Numbered from the stretch's first letter, positions 1-8,197 are shown. The stretch is DNA of 64,000 nucleotides from Prevotella sp. (GCA_017462915.1 JAFTQG010000013.1:1-64000); one strand, 5' to 3'. Notes: generated by a model from the letters alone, not told the origin. Numbers and translations are program-made.

Positions 1-25
1 ATGAGGCGTCTTTGCCGACGACATA

Positions 26-134
<109 letters not shown>

Positions 135-156
135 TTTTTTTTCCGACAGGAGAATG

Positions 157-183
157 GCCCCGGACAGAGATGATGTCCGGGGC
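157..183 (+). terminator. rRNA operon terminator
   Basis: A perfect 10-bp G/C-rich stem (GCCCCGGACA / TGTCCGGGGC) with a 7-nt loop is followed by TTTC, just after the 5S gene and its own T-run at 135-142. This is a strong intrinsic terminator for the rRNA operon. Confidence 0.85.
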
Positions 184-208
184 TTTCTGCATTTATAAGG
201 GCGGACGG

Positions 209-287
209 CGGTTGTGCGGTTATACGGTTTTACGGTTGAGCGGTTGCGATAGCCGGAATAGCCGTGATAGAATAGCCTGAATAGAAC
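209..287. repeat. Octamer (CGGTTnnn) plus nonamer intergenic array
   Basis: Five consecutive 8-mers of the form CGGTTnnn occupy 209-248 (CGGTTGTG, CGGTTATA, CGGTTTTA, CGGTTGAG, CGGTTGCG). They are followed to about 287 by a reverse-strand CTATnnnnn block. The array sits between the rRNA terminator and the next gene and is one member of a family recurring across the window. Confidence 0.8.
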
Positions 288-299
288 AGTAGGAATTAT

Positions 300-746
300 A
301 TGAATATAAAGGAATATATAAGCAGGATAGGTAAGTCCCGTGGCTTCGGCATACAGTCGCCTTGGGCATATAGGTTCGTGACGGAAGTAATCGGCGAACG
401 CTTGCCATATTATGCTTATGAAGATATAGACAAGGAATGCAGCACGGGGAGAGAAAGGAAATACAGGAAACTGCTTCTGAGGATAAGTAATTTTGTATAC
501 CCTGCCAGACTGGAGCAGATAGATATACATGACGATGGCGAGAGCCTTTCTGCGGCTATAGAGGATGCAGGCGTGAATGGAGCTGTCGTTATAGAAGGGA
601 TTAATGCCGACGAGGCAGCAAAAGCCTCATGGGAGAGGATAAAGGATGACGAGCGTATAGGAGTGACTTTTGACCTGTATGACGTCGGGATATGCTTTCT
701 TGACAGGGAAATATACAAACAGCACTATAAACTGAACTTTTTTTGA
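300..746 (+). CDS. Shortened SAM-methyltransferase-like protein (hypothetical)
   Basis: The ORF encodes 148 aa with an ATG preceded by AGGA. The N-terminus (SRGFGIQSPWAYRFVTEVI, about residues 13-31) resembles the HG-hHSPFVYxLVTxVI start of Bacteroidetes class I methyltransferase-like proteins. The C-terminus (VTFDLYDVGICFLDREIYKQ) resembles their last strand. Family members are usually well over 200 aa. Here the middle that would carry the Rossmann fold and the glycine-rich SAM loop (GxGxG) is not visible, so catalysis is doubtful. It could be a decayed gene or a conserved short derivative. It stands alone between the rRNA operon and a promoter for the next gene. Function is not assigned; the family link is an inference from the two ends. 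Confidence 0.6.
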   Translation: MNIKEYISRIGKSRGFGIQSPWAYRFVTEVIGERLPYYAYEDIDKECSTGRERKYRKLLLRISNFVYPARLEQIDIHDDGESLSAAIEDAGVNGAVVIEGINADEAAKASWERIKDDERIGVTFDLYDVGICFLDREIYKQHYKLNFF

Positions 747-763
747 AAAAAAGTGTGACAATG

Positions 764-795
764 TTTGCACATCTCGAATAATAATAGTATTTTTG
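764..795 (+). promoter_or_regulatory. Bacteroidetes-type promoter for the DUF2795 gene
   Basis: TTTG at 764-767 (-33) and TATTTTTG at 788-795 (-7, consensus TAnnTTTG) are separated by 20 bp, matching the Bacteroidetes primary sigma consensus. The predicted start near 802 gives a leader of about 130 nt before the ATG at 933. Confidence 0.7.
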
Positions 796-932
796 CGCGC
801 AAAACTTGCAGAAGCCAGAACGGCAGGATGTTGCAGACGTGCTTTTCTCTGGCAATCATGGTCGGGAGATGCACCGGGCAAAGATGATTCCCTGCAGACG
901 GTTGTATTGTCAAACCTAACAAATAATAAGAT

Positions 933-1154
933 ATGTATTGGACACTTGAACTTGCGTCAAAACTGGAAGACGCGCCATGGCCGGCAACCAAGGAGGAGCT
1001 CCTTGACTATGCCACACGTACAGGATTGCCTTTGGAGGTCATTGAGAACCTCGAGGAGATAGAGGACGAGGGTGATGTGTATGATACCATTGAAGACCTT
1101 TGGCCTGATTACCCGCAGAAGGATGACTTCCTGTGGGATGAAGAAGAATACTGA
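933..1154 (+). CDS. DUF2795 domain-containing small acidic protein
   Basis: A 73-aa acidic protein (MYWTLELASKLEDAPWPATK...). The motif PATKEELLDYATRTGLPLEV matches the DUF2795 helical domain found as short stand-alone proteins throughout Bacteroidetes. The C-terminal third is rich in Glu/Asp and aromatic residues (IEDLWPDYPQKDDF). There are no transmembrane or secretion signals, so it is probably cytosolic. The function of the family is unknown. An overlapping ORF in another frame (793-1062) lacks any family resemblance. The gene has its own promoter and a strong terminator, so it is probably a single-gene transcript. Confidence 0.88.
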   Translation: MYWTLELASKLEDAPWPATKEELLDYATRTGLPLEVIENLEEIEDEGDVYDTIEDLWPDYPQKDDFLWDEEEY

Positions 1155-1184
1155 TATGGTCGTTTCTTTCTGAAACGACATCGC

Positions 1185-1231
1185 GACAGCGGACAGACGG
1201 GCATTGCTTGTTTGTCCGCTGTCTTGTTTTT
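1185..1231 (+). terminator. Terminator after the DUF2795 gene
   Basis: An 11-bp perfect stem (GACAGCGGACA / TGTCCGCTGTC) closes a 17-nt loop and is followed by TTGTTTTT. It lies 30 bp past the stop codon of the DUF2795 gene. Confidence 0.85.
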
Positions 1232-1261
1232 GCCTGCCGTTAAAATCTCAAGACCTATATG

Positions 1262-1324
1262 AAGCAGCTCTAATATGCGGAATGAACGCCATTCTCATCC
1301 TACCTTCTGCATATTAGGCAGCTT
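1262..1324. other. Imperfect inverted repeat in intergenic spacer
   Basis: AAGCAGCTCTAATATGC at 1262-1278 is nearly the reverse complement of GCATATTAGGCAGCTT at 1309-1324, with about 30 nt between. No T-run follows in either direction, so it is not an obvious terminator. The remaining bases to 1451 show no other structure. Confidence 0.5.
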
Positions 1325-1451
1325 TATGCTATACACTAATTCTGTTGACTTACTTATCTATACGTAAATCTGTATAAATGCCCTGCCGAATTTCTTGTAT
1401 TGTTTCGCGACCAACGCTCCTTGTCCATTGGGGCAGAAAGCACACGGATAA

Positions 1452-2309
1452 TCAATAAAGGCTGGTGCTTTTCGCCGATTTCGGCATCTCAATGGGTTTC
1501 AGTTTGGGGCTGGTATCTATAGGAGGAGCAATGATGGCCGGGCCGCGGTTGTTGCCAGCCGAGTGACTTTTGCTGACCGCCTCGCCGGCACCCCACAGTG
1601 CACTCCTGATTATTCCACCGAAATCAAATCCGAGTTTCGTCCCGCCAAGGTTATAGTACGGCATCACGATAGGCACGGTCTCCATCCTGCCCGTCATGGG
1701 GTCGTACACCTGTCGCACACCGACATCCATTCCCCATTTGCGGTTGTTGGTGTTGAAGGTGAAGTATCCGCCGTAGTATGCTACATTGGCGGCAGGCGCA
1801 GGACCGAGGAAGCCGTAATGATACATTCCGGCTATGGCACTGACAGATGCGTTTCTTCCCAGCCGATATGTGAACACGGCATTTCCGCCTACACCGTTTA
1901 CTGCACCCACGGCATTCACCATGGCCTTTGAGACAGAAAGATTCACGGTCAGGGAAGCATTGTCCCACTGTTGCATAAGTGCCATTCCTGCCATGTTCCC
2001 ATAAGATGTGAAACTGGAAAACCTGTTGTTATAGCCCATGACAACGCCGTTGCCCCATTGCATCAGTCCGCGGTCGGGCAGGGGAGGGAGGCGGAGCGCT
2101 TCCGGGTTTATCGTGGGGACGTCCATTTCCGGCAGTGTGATGTGCAAGTCAGGGGACAATTCCGGCAATACGGGAGCTTTGTCCGAGAGAAGCTGCTCCA
2201 TGGGAATCCTGTTGCCGAGAGAGTCGTGTGGCATCTCCGTGGCAATCTCTTGCGCTGTCATCGCTGATGACATAAACAGTGCGCAACCTAAGAACAATAA
2301 GTGTTTCAT
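1452..2309 (-). CDS. Exported hypothetical protein, probable outer-membrane barrel
   Basis: The protein is 285 aa from the ATG at 2309; a longer in-frame extension reads through intergenic repeat and is rejected. Residues 1-18 are a signal peptide (MKHLLFLGCALFMSSAMTAQ). A Pro-rich linker around residues 45-80 is followed by alternating Gly/aromatic strands (NGVVMGYNNRFSSFTSYGN, YGGYFTFNTNNRKWGMDVG) typical of small outer-membrane barrels. The C-terminal 40 residues are again Pro/Lys-rich. No catalytic motif is seen. It resembles uncharacterised Prevotella membrane proteins, and no function is assigned. Confidence 0.72.
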   Translation of the reverse strand: MKHLLFLGCALFMSSAMTAQEIATEMPHDSLGNRIPMEQLLSDKAPVLPELSPDLHITLPEMDVPTINPEALRLPPLPDRGLMQWGNGVVMGYNNRFSSFTSYGNMAGMALMQQWDNASLTVNLSVSKAMVNAVGAVNGVGGNAVFTYRLGRNASVSAIAGMYHYGFLGPAPAANVAYYGGYFTFNTNNRKWGMDVGVRQVYDPMTGRMETVPIVMPYYNLGGTKLGFDFGGIIRSALWGAGEAVSKSHSAGNNRGPAIIAPPIDTSPKLKPIEMPKSAKSTSLY

Positions 2310-2350
2310 ATCTTTTCCCGTTTGATTCACATGCCGATCGTTTATGGATT

Positions 2351-2449
2351 TGGTTTTGGGTTGCAGGTTATAGGTTTTTGGTGTGTGATAATTTGTTGTC
2401 AAGCCGTAAAACCTGCGGCCTAAGACCGTCCAACCGCCAAACCGTAGTC
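2351..2449. repeat. GGTT/AACC-rich intergenic repeat block
   Basis: A run of GGTTnnn-like units (GGTTTTG, GGTTGCA, GGTTATA, GGTTTTT) changes into the complementary AACC type (AACCTGC, CAACCGCC, AAACCGTAG). It lies between the divergent genes that start at 2309 (minus) and 2693 (plus) and would be transcribed as part of the minus-strand leader. Confidence 0.6.
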
Positions 2450-2490
2450 TACCGCCGATACTTGCCGGACGACAGACGGATACCCGTAGG

Positions 2491-2498
2491 CAAAGATA
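2491..2498 (-). promoter_or_regulatory. Possible -7 element for the 1452-2309 gene
   Basis: On the minus strand 2498-2491 reads TATCTTTG, a match to TAnnTTTG. No clear TTTG lies 19-20 bp upstream, so this is a partial match. It would give a leader of about 175 nt containing the repeat block. Confidence 0.4.
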
Positions 2499-2628
2499 CG
2501 TAAAATTTCCTTATTGTCGATGATTTTTGCAAACTTTATGATATTCTGTGCATCATTTTCTTTCTCATTTTCTTTCTCACGCCGATATATGCCAGAACGA
2601 GTCTAATATGAAAATAATCTGCTGACAG

Positions 2629-2660
2629 TTTGGCTGTTAAAGGTATTTTTCGTAACTTTG
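2629..2660 (+). promoter_or_regulatory. Promoter of the peptidyl-dipeptidase gene
   Basis: TTTG at 2629-2632 and TAACTTTG at 2653-2660 are 20 bp apart. This gives a leader of about 26 nt before the ATG at 2693 and supports that start over the earlier in-frame ATG at 2630, which overlaps the -33 box. Confidence 0.75.
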
Positions 2661-2692
2661 CCATTGAATACATAACCCGTAAAAAATATTTC

Positions 2693-4843
2693 ATGAAGAA
2701 AACAGCAGTGTATGTCATGCTTGCGGCGGCGACAGCCGTGGCAGGATGCAAGTCGCAGGCGACTGCCGAGGACACAAAGACAGCAGAAGAAATGGTAACA
2801 GAAGTACAGGCAAACCCGTTGCTCAGGAAGAGTGCCAACAAGCACGGTATAGAGTCGTTTGACAAAATCACCGCCAACGACTACCGCGAGGCAGCCAAGG
2901 CCGGCATGGCGAAGGAGAAGGAGCGCATCGCTGCCATCGTGGCAAACAGCGCCTCACCGACATTCGAGAATACCATCAATGCCATGGACAAGTCGGGCGA
3001 GGAGCTTACACGTGCCCTGATGACCTTCAGTCCGCTCTCCAGCAGCAACTCCACGGCCGAGTTCCGTGACCTCCAGAAGGAGATGTCGCCGTTGCTCTCG
3101 GCACACAGCGACGACATATACATGAACCGCCAGCTCTTCGAGAAGGTGAAGAAGGTATATGACGAGATGGACACCACCGCCCTTTCCCACGAGCAGGTGA
3201 AGACCACGGAGAAGATATACAAGGCGTTCCTCCGCAGCGGAGCCAACCTCAGCGATGCCGACCAGCAGAAGCTGCGCGAGCTCAACCAGAAGATTTCCGC
3301 CCTGCAGATACAGTTCTCGCAGAATCTCCTGCACGAGACCAACAACACATACGTCACCGTAGACCGCCTCTCCGACCTCGAAGGCCTGCCCGAAGCCAAT
3401 ATACAGCGCGCCGCGAAGATGGCAGAGGAGCAGGGAGAGAAGGGCAAATGGATGTTCAACATGCAGCGCGCGTCATGCAATCCCGTGCTCCAGTAGTGCA
3501 AGAACCGTGACCTCCGCCGTAAGGTCTACGAGGCATACTGCAACCGCGGCAATCAAGGCAACGAGTGGGACAACAAGAGCATCTCCGCCGAACTTGTGCG
3601 CCTGCGTCTCGAGCGGGCACGCCTTATGGGCTTCAAGGACTGCGCTTCGCAGATACTCGACACACGCATGGCGAAGACTCCCGAGGCTGTCTACAGCCTG
3701 CTTGACCAGATATGGGCTCCTGCCGTGAAGAAGGCAAACGAGGAGATAGAGGACATCCGCACGGAGATGAAGAAGGATGGTCTCACATGTGAGCCGGAAG
3801 GCTGGGACTACATGTACTACAGCGAGCGTGCGAGAAAGGCGAAGTACGACTTTGACGAGGAGAAGATGTCAGAGTATCTTGAGATAAACAATGTGCTCAA
3901 GGGCGTCTTCTATACCGCCAACAAGCTCTATGGCGTGACCTTCAAGGACGTTACGGCAGAGCTTCCGGCATACGAGAAGACCGCCAACGCATGGGAAGTC
4001 TACGACAAGGACTCCACGCTCCTTGCGGTCTTCTACAGCGACTACTATCCGCGTGACGGCAAGGGCGCCGGCGCATGGTGTACATCGTTCCGCGGACAGC
4101 AGTACGACGGCGACAAGCGTGTGGAGCCTGTCGTTGTCAATGTCTGCAGCATGACGCCTCCGTCGGCAGACCGTCCGGCGTTGCAGACGATAGACAACGT
4201 GCAGACCATGTTCCATGAGTTCGGCCACGCCCTGCACGCCTTCATGCGCGATGTACACTACAACGCCGTGGGCAGCGTGGAGCGCGATTTCGTGGAGCTC
4301 CCTTCGCAGATCAACGAGCACTGGGCGTTCGAGCCGGAGGTGCTTGCCGTCTATGCCAAGCACTACAAGACGGGCGAGCCTATGCCAAAGGAGCTCCTCG
4401 AGAAGTACAATTCCTGCAGCAAGTACGGTCAGGGCTTCGCCACTGTGGAGTATCTCGCCGCCTCGTATGTGGATATGGATCTCCATGTCCTCACTGACGT
4501 CCCGGCAGACCTTGACGTCATGGCCTTCGAGGCGAAGAAGCTGGAGGAGCGCGGCATCCCTCGCCAGATACGTCCGCGTTACAGTGTGACGAACTTCAAG
4601 CACACCATGGGCGGAGGATACACCGCCGGCTACTACAGCTACATCTGGGCAGAGGTGCTCGACTGCGACGCCTTTGACGCCTTCGTCGAGACCGGCGACA
4701 TCTTCAATCAGGAGGTAGCGGCACGCTTCCGCAAGTACGTCCTCACTCCCGGCGGCATCGACGATGGTATGACAATGTACCGCAATTTCCGCGGTGCTGA
4801 CCCGAAGATCGACGGCCTGCTCCGTAAGAGAGGGCTGAAATAA
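2693..4843 (+). pseudogene. dcp: M3-family peptidyl-dipeptidase (Dcp-like) with in-frame TAG
   Basis: The reading frame spans 717 codons and is broken by one TAG at 3494-3496; both halves are in the same frame and together cover the whole family. The N-terminus is a lipoprotein signal (MKKTAVYVMLAAATAVAGC), placing the enzyme in the periplasm. The zinc motif HEFGH (in TMFHEFGHALHAFM) lies in the second half, with the downstream Glu and the GGGYTAGYYSYIWAEV block typical of M3A oligopeptidases that release C-terminal dipeptides. The interruption falls at LQ*CKNRDLRRK, where relatives have Tyr, so one base change from TAC or TAT suffices. If real, only a 267-aa fragment without the active site is made. 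A promoter and terminator are intact. It may be a recent pseudogene or a sequence error. Confidence 0.88.
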
Positions 4844-4852
4844 GTGACGTTT

Positions 4853-4976
4853 AGTGTTTTGGTGGTTTTGAGGTTTAGTGATTTAGTCATTGGTTGTAGG
4901 TTGTAATAGCTGATATAGCCACAATAGGCTAATAACCAAACAACCAAAACACAAAACCACCAATCGGCCAAACCAT
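4853..4976. repeat. GGTT/AACC intergenic repeat block
   Basis: The block begins with GGTGGTTTTGAGGTTTAG and GGTTGTAGGTTGTAA, passes through a short ATAGC-rich piece, and turns into AACCAAACAACCAAAAC and AAACCACC units. It lies directly after the dipeptidase stop and before its terminator, so it would form the 3' UTR. Confidence 0.6.
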
Positions 4977-5007
4977 GACCTTTTGCACGGCAGGAGGTCA
5001 CCTTTCA

Positions 5008-5065
5008 CCCTTTCAACCGTCACCTTTCAGCACATGAAAGGTGACGGTTGAAAGGGCTTCTTTTT
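5008..5065 (+). terminator. Long perfect hairpin, terminator of the dipeptidase gene
   Basis: Arms 5008-5029 and 5035-5056 are perfectly complementary over 22 bp around a 5-nt loop (GCACA), followed by CTTCTTTTT. The arm contains ACCGTCACCTTTCA and is preceded by a further GGTCACCTTTCACC copy, linking it to the AAGGTGACC-type palindromes at 31207 and 41845. Confidence 0.8.
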
Positions 5066-5218
5066 GCAGTTTTCCAGGTGGTTTTATATCTTCCTGATTG
5101 TTAGGCTATTGCTTCGTTGCAGTGTTGCGTGTGTGATTTGTCTCCGAGTGCGTTTGGGACGCGGGAAGAAGAGTGTCCACATATCCGCTTTATGCTCGGC
5201 GTAAAACTCCGATTGACG

Positions 5219-5422
5219 GTTTAACCCGAATCGGTCATTAGATTTCACATCGTTTCGTTTTTATCTCCGTTGCATTGCAACCATTTCGTCGAAGGCATAG
5301 CGGGCTATGTCGAGACGGAACGGGAAGCAAGACAGCGAAGAGAAAGGCGAAAAGAACGAAAAGACCATATAACAATAACAGAATATTACCATATGTCGGT
5401 CTAATGACCGATTTGGGTTTAA
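5219..5422. repeat. Element bounded by inverted AATCGGTCATTAG ends
   Basis: TTTAACCCGAATCGGTCATT starts at 5219 and its near reverse complement CTAATGACCGATTTGGGTTT starts at 5401, giving inverted ends of about 22 bp on a 204-bp segment. Inside is CATAGCGGGCTATG (5296-5309). A third copy of the end sequence is at 15722. There is no transposase. The segment could be a MITE-like or other non-coding repeat. From 5423 to 5651 I see no supported gene; a minus-strand ORF running through this region has no family resemblance. Confidence 0.6.
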
Positions 5423-5651
5423 GCTCCTTCCTGCTAAGTAATCTTGACTTTTCCCGCTTACTCGAAAAGTTCTGCCTCGTAATATCCTGCTGAGCCCGAA
5501 TCGTTGCGGAAACATGCCGTTATGCCAGCCATGCACGGCCTTTGCGCAACCCCTGTGCCGCCCAGTCGTCACCGCCATTTTTGCGAGGCAAAACGCCCTC
5601 CGATTTCATTTAGTGAACAAAAATATAAGAAAGAAGGCAATAATCACGGCA

Positions 5652-6611
5652 ATGTCACGTTATAAGTTTGTGGTGTATCGTCTGAAAATAGCGTTTTTTC
5701 TGGTGGCGATGGCTTTCGCGATGGAAGCCAGAGCGCAGTATGACGTGCTTTTCAGCCACTATTTCGACATGGAGACGAGCTTCAATCCTGCCGCCGCCGG
5801 CAAGGAGACAAAGCTGAACATCACGGGAGCCTACGCCATGGACATGGCAGGCTTTGAGCACAATCCGCAGACGGCATATATCTCCGCAGACATGCCGTTC
5901 CTCATCGGCCGCAGCAAGCACGGTGTCGGAGTGCAGTTTGTGAACGACAAGCTCGGCCTGTTCAACCACATGCGCATCTCCGCGCAGTATGCCTACAAGC
6001 ATAAAGTCTTCGGAGGCGAGCTGAGCATCGGCGTGCAGGCCGGTCTCCTCTCCGAGAAGTTCACGCGCGACGGCCTTGACCTCGAGGAAGGTTCCGACCC
6101 GGCTTTCGCCACCGGCGATGTCAACGGTTCGGGCATAGACCTCTCCGCAGGCCTTTACTATACGCTGAAACGGTTCTATATCGGCGTCTCCGCACAGCAT
6201 CTGACGTCGCCGACGGTGAATCTCGGCGAGGCCAACGAGCTGAAGATAGACCGCTCGTACTATGCCACGGCAGGATACACCTTTCAGTTGCGCAACCCGT
6301 TGCTCTGCCTGAAAACCTCCGCCATAGGCCGTACAGACGGCGTGATGTACCGCGCCGACGTCACCGCGCGGCTGGTGTATACCAGTGAGAAACGCTGCTT
6401 CTACGGAGGCCTCTCATACAGTCCGACCAACTCTGTGACGGCTCTTCTCGGTATGCAGCTTCGCGGTGTGAACATCGGCTACAGCTACGAATACTACATC
6501 ACTGGGCTCAATCCCGGAAACGGTTCCCACGAACTGTTTGTAGGTTACCAGATGAACCTCAACCTCGGCAAGAAGGGCAAGAACCTACACAAGGCCGTAC
6601 GTATCCTCTGA
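5652..6611 (+). CDS. porP: PorP/SprF family type IX secretion outer-membrane protein
   Basis: The protein is 319 aa from the ATG at 5652, the first Met leaving a proper signal peptide (RLKIAFFLVAMAFAMEARAQ). The mature start QYDVLFSHYFDMETSFNPAAAGK is the diagnostic PorP/SprF opening. The rest is strand-rich (YYTLKRFYIGVSAQHL, GGLSYSPTNSVTALLGMQLRG, GYSYEYYITGL) and ends near VGYQMNLNL, as in a 14-stranded barrel. Family members act at the outer membrane in type IX secretion, some binding the peptidoglycan-linked shuttle or handling substrates. Its place just before gldKLMN supports a core role. A repeat block separates it from gldK, but no terminator is seen, so cotranscription is likely. 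Confidence 0.92.
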   Translation: MSRYKFVVYRLKIAFFLVAMAFAMEARAQYDVLFSHYFDMETSFNPAAAGKETKLNITGAYAMDMAGFEHNPQTAYISADMPFLIGRSKHGVGVQFVNDKLGLFNHMRISAQYAYKHKVFGGELSIGVQAGLLSEKFTRDGLDLEEGSDPAFATGDVNGSGIDLSAGLYYTLKRFYIGVSAQHLTSPTVNLGEANELKIDRSYYATAGYTFQLRNPLLCLKTSAIGRTDGVMYRADVTARLVYTSEKRCFYGGLSYSPTNSVTALLGMQLRGVNIGYSYEYYITGLNPGNGSHELFVGYQMNLNLGKKGKNLHKAVRIL

Positions 6612-6617
6612 TGGCTG

Positions 6618-6727
6618 CGGTTGTACGGTTATACGGTTGCACGGTTGTGCGGTTATGCGGTTGTAGGTCAAATAACTAAACCACCAAACCACTAAACCAC
6701 CAAACCACCAAACCACCAAAACGACAA
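6618..6727. repeat. Octamer arrays CGGTTnnn and AAACCACC
   Basis: Six perfect-register 8-mers CGGTTnnn fill 6618-6665, and five 8-mers AAACCAC(C/T) fill 6678-6717. The block lies inside the secretion gene cluster between porP and gldK, ending 12 bp before the gldK start codon. Confidence 0.85.
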
Positions 6728-6739
6728 AAACCATAGATT

Positions 6740-8197
6740 ATGAAAAGAATATATATATTAATGTGCTGCGCCATGGCGGTGATGCTCTCCGCCTGCATGG
6801 GCGGCAAGAAGATGTCCTCCGCCGGGCAAGGCGGAGAAGTCGTCGGTGTCGGCGGAGGCCGTCCGTTCTCCGAGCCGGTGCCTTACGGCATGACACTGGT
6901 GAAGCGCGGATACCTGAAGATGGGCCTCGAGAAGCAGGACAGCCTCTGGGGCAAGAAGACTCCTGTCAAGGAAATCAGCGTTGACGGCTTCTGGATGGAC
7001 GAGACGGAGGTGACAAACTCCAAGTACAAGCAGTTTGTGCAGTGGGTGCGCGATTCCATTCTCCGCACACGTCTTGCAGACCCTGCCTATGGCGGTGATG
7101 AGTCGTACATGATTACCGAGGACAAGGAGGGCAACGCCGTGACACCTCATCTCAACTGGAAGAAGCAGTTGCCGAGAAAGCCCAACGAGGACGAGCAGCG
7201 TGCCATAGAGTCGCTGTATACATACAATCCTGTGACAGGCGAGAAGATGCTCGACGCGAGCCAGATGAACTACCGCTACGAGATATACGACTATACGGCA
7301 GCGGCACTGCGTCGCAACCGTATCAATCCTGCCGAGCGCAATCTCAATACCGATGTCGTCGTGAATCCCGACGAGGTTGTCATGATATCCAAGGACACAG
7401 CCTACATAGACGATGAAGGAAGGATTGTCCGCGAGACCATCAACCGCCAGCTGACAGGCCCGTGGGACTTCCTCAATACATACATAGTCAATGTCTACCC
7501 TGACACCACCTGCTGGGTGAACGATTTCAAGAATGCCGACAACGAGATATACCTCCGCAACTATTTCTCCAATCCGACATACAACGACTATCCTGTCGTC
7601 GGAGTGACATGGGAGCAGGCAAACGCCTTCTGCGCGTGGCGCACGGAATATCTCCTGAAAGGCCTCGGCCCTCAGGCGCGCTATGTGCAGCGCTACCGTC
7701 TGCCTACAGAGGCAGAATGGGAGTATGCCGCCCGTGGCAAGGACGGTACGGAGTTCCCTTGGAACGAGCTTGACACGAAGAGCGAGAGCGGATGTTTCTA
7801 TGCCAATTTCAAGCCCGACAAGGGCAACTATGTCGAGGACGGCAATCTCATAACATCACGCGTGGGAAGCTACGGAGCCAACACCAACGGATTGTTTGAC
7901 ATGGCAGGAAACATCGCCGAGTGGACCTCCACAGTGTATACCGAGGCAGGCGTGACGGCTATGAACGACCTCAATCCGCAACTTGAGTACAATGCAGCCA
8001 AGGAAGACCCGTACAGACTGAAGAAGAAGTCCGTGCGTGGCGGCTCATGGAAAGACCCTGAGTCGTTCATACGCTCGGCATGGCGCTCATGGGAGTATCA
8101 GAACCAGCCACGCTCGTATATCGGTTTCCGCTGCGTCCGTTCGCTGGCAAGCAGTGCCAATGCCACCAAGAAACAGCAGAAAAGGTATAAGAAATAA
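6740..8197 (+). CDS. gldK: GldK/PorK type IX secretion lipoprotein
   Basis: The protein is 485 aa with a lipobox ending at Cys19 (VMLSAC), so it is a lipoprotein. Most of the protein is a formylglycine-generating-enzyme-like (FGE-sulfatase) fold: early VKEISVDGFWMDETEVTNSKY, mid VVGVTWEQANAFCAWRTEYL and RLPTEAEWEYAARG, late NTNGLFDMAGNIAEWTS and SVRGGSWKD, ending YIGFRCVRS. In GldK/PorK this fold is structural. With GldN it forms the periplasmic ring under the outer membrane that is part of the secretion translocon. The order porP-gldK-gldL-gldM-gldN is the standard one. Confidence 0.96.
   Translation: MKRIYILMCCAMAVMLSACMGGKKMSSAGQGGEVVGVGGGRPFSEPVPYGMTLVKRGYLKMGLEKQDSLWGKKTPVKEISVDGFWMDETEVTNSKYKQFVQWVRDSILRTRLADPAYGGDESYMITEDKEGNAVTPHLNWKKQLPRKPNEDEQRAIESLYTYNPVTGEKMLDASQMNYRYEIYDYTAAALRRNRINPAERNLNTDVVVNPDEVVMISKDTAYIDDEGRIVRETINRQLTGPWDFLNTYIVNVYPDTTCWVNDFKNADNEIYLRNYFSNPTYNDYPVVGVTWEQANAFCAWRTEYLLKGLGPQARYVQRYRLPTEAEWEYAARGKDGTEFPWNELDTKSESGCFYANFKPDKGNYVEDGNLITSRVGSYGANTNGLFDMAGNIAEWTSTVYTEAGVTAMNDLNPQLEYNAAKEDPYRLKKKSVRGGSWKDPESFIRSAWRSWEYQNQPRSYIGFRCVRSLASSANATKKQQKRYKK

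Noticed and set aside
793-1062. Plus-strand 89-aa ORF overlapping the DUF2795 gene
   Set aside because: It starts at the -7 promoter box and lies in a different frame from the clear DUF2795 protein.
5261-5578. Minus-strand 105-aa ORF in the spacer before porP
   Set aside because: It runs through the inverted-end element and its flank, with no ribosome-binding site or domain; best explained as repeat DNA that happens to be open.
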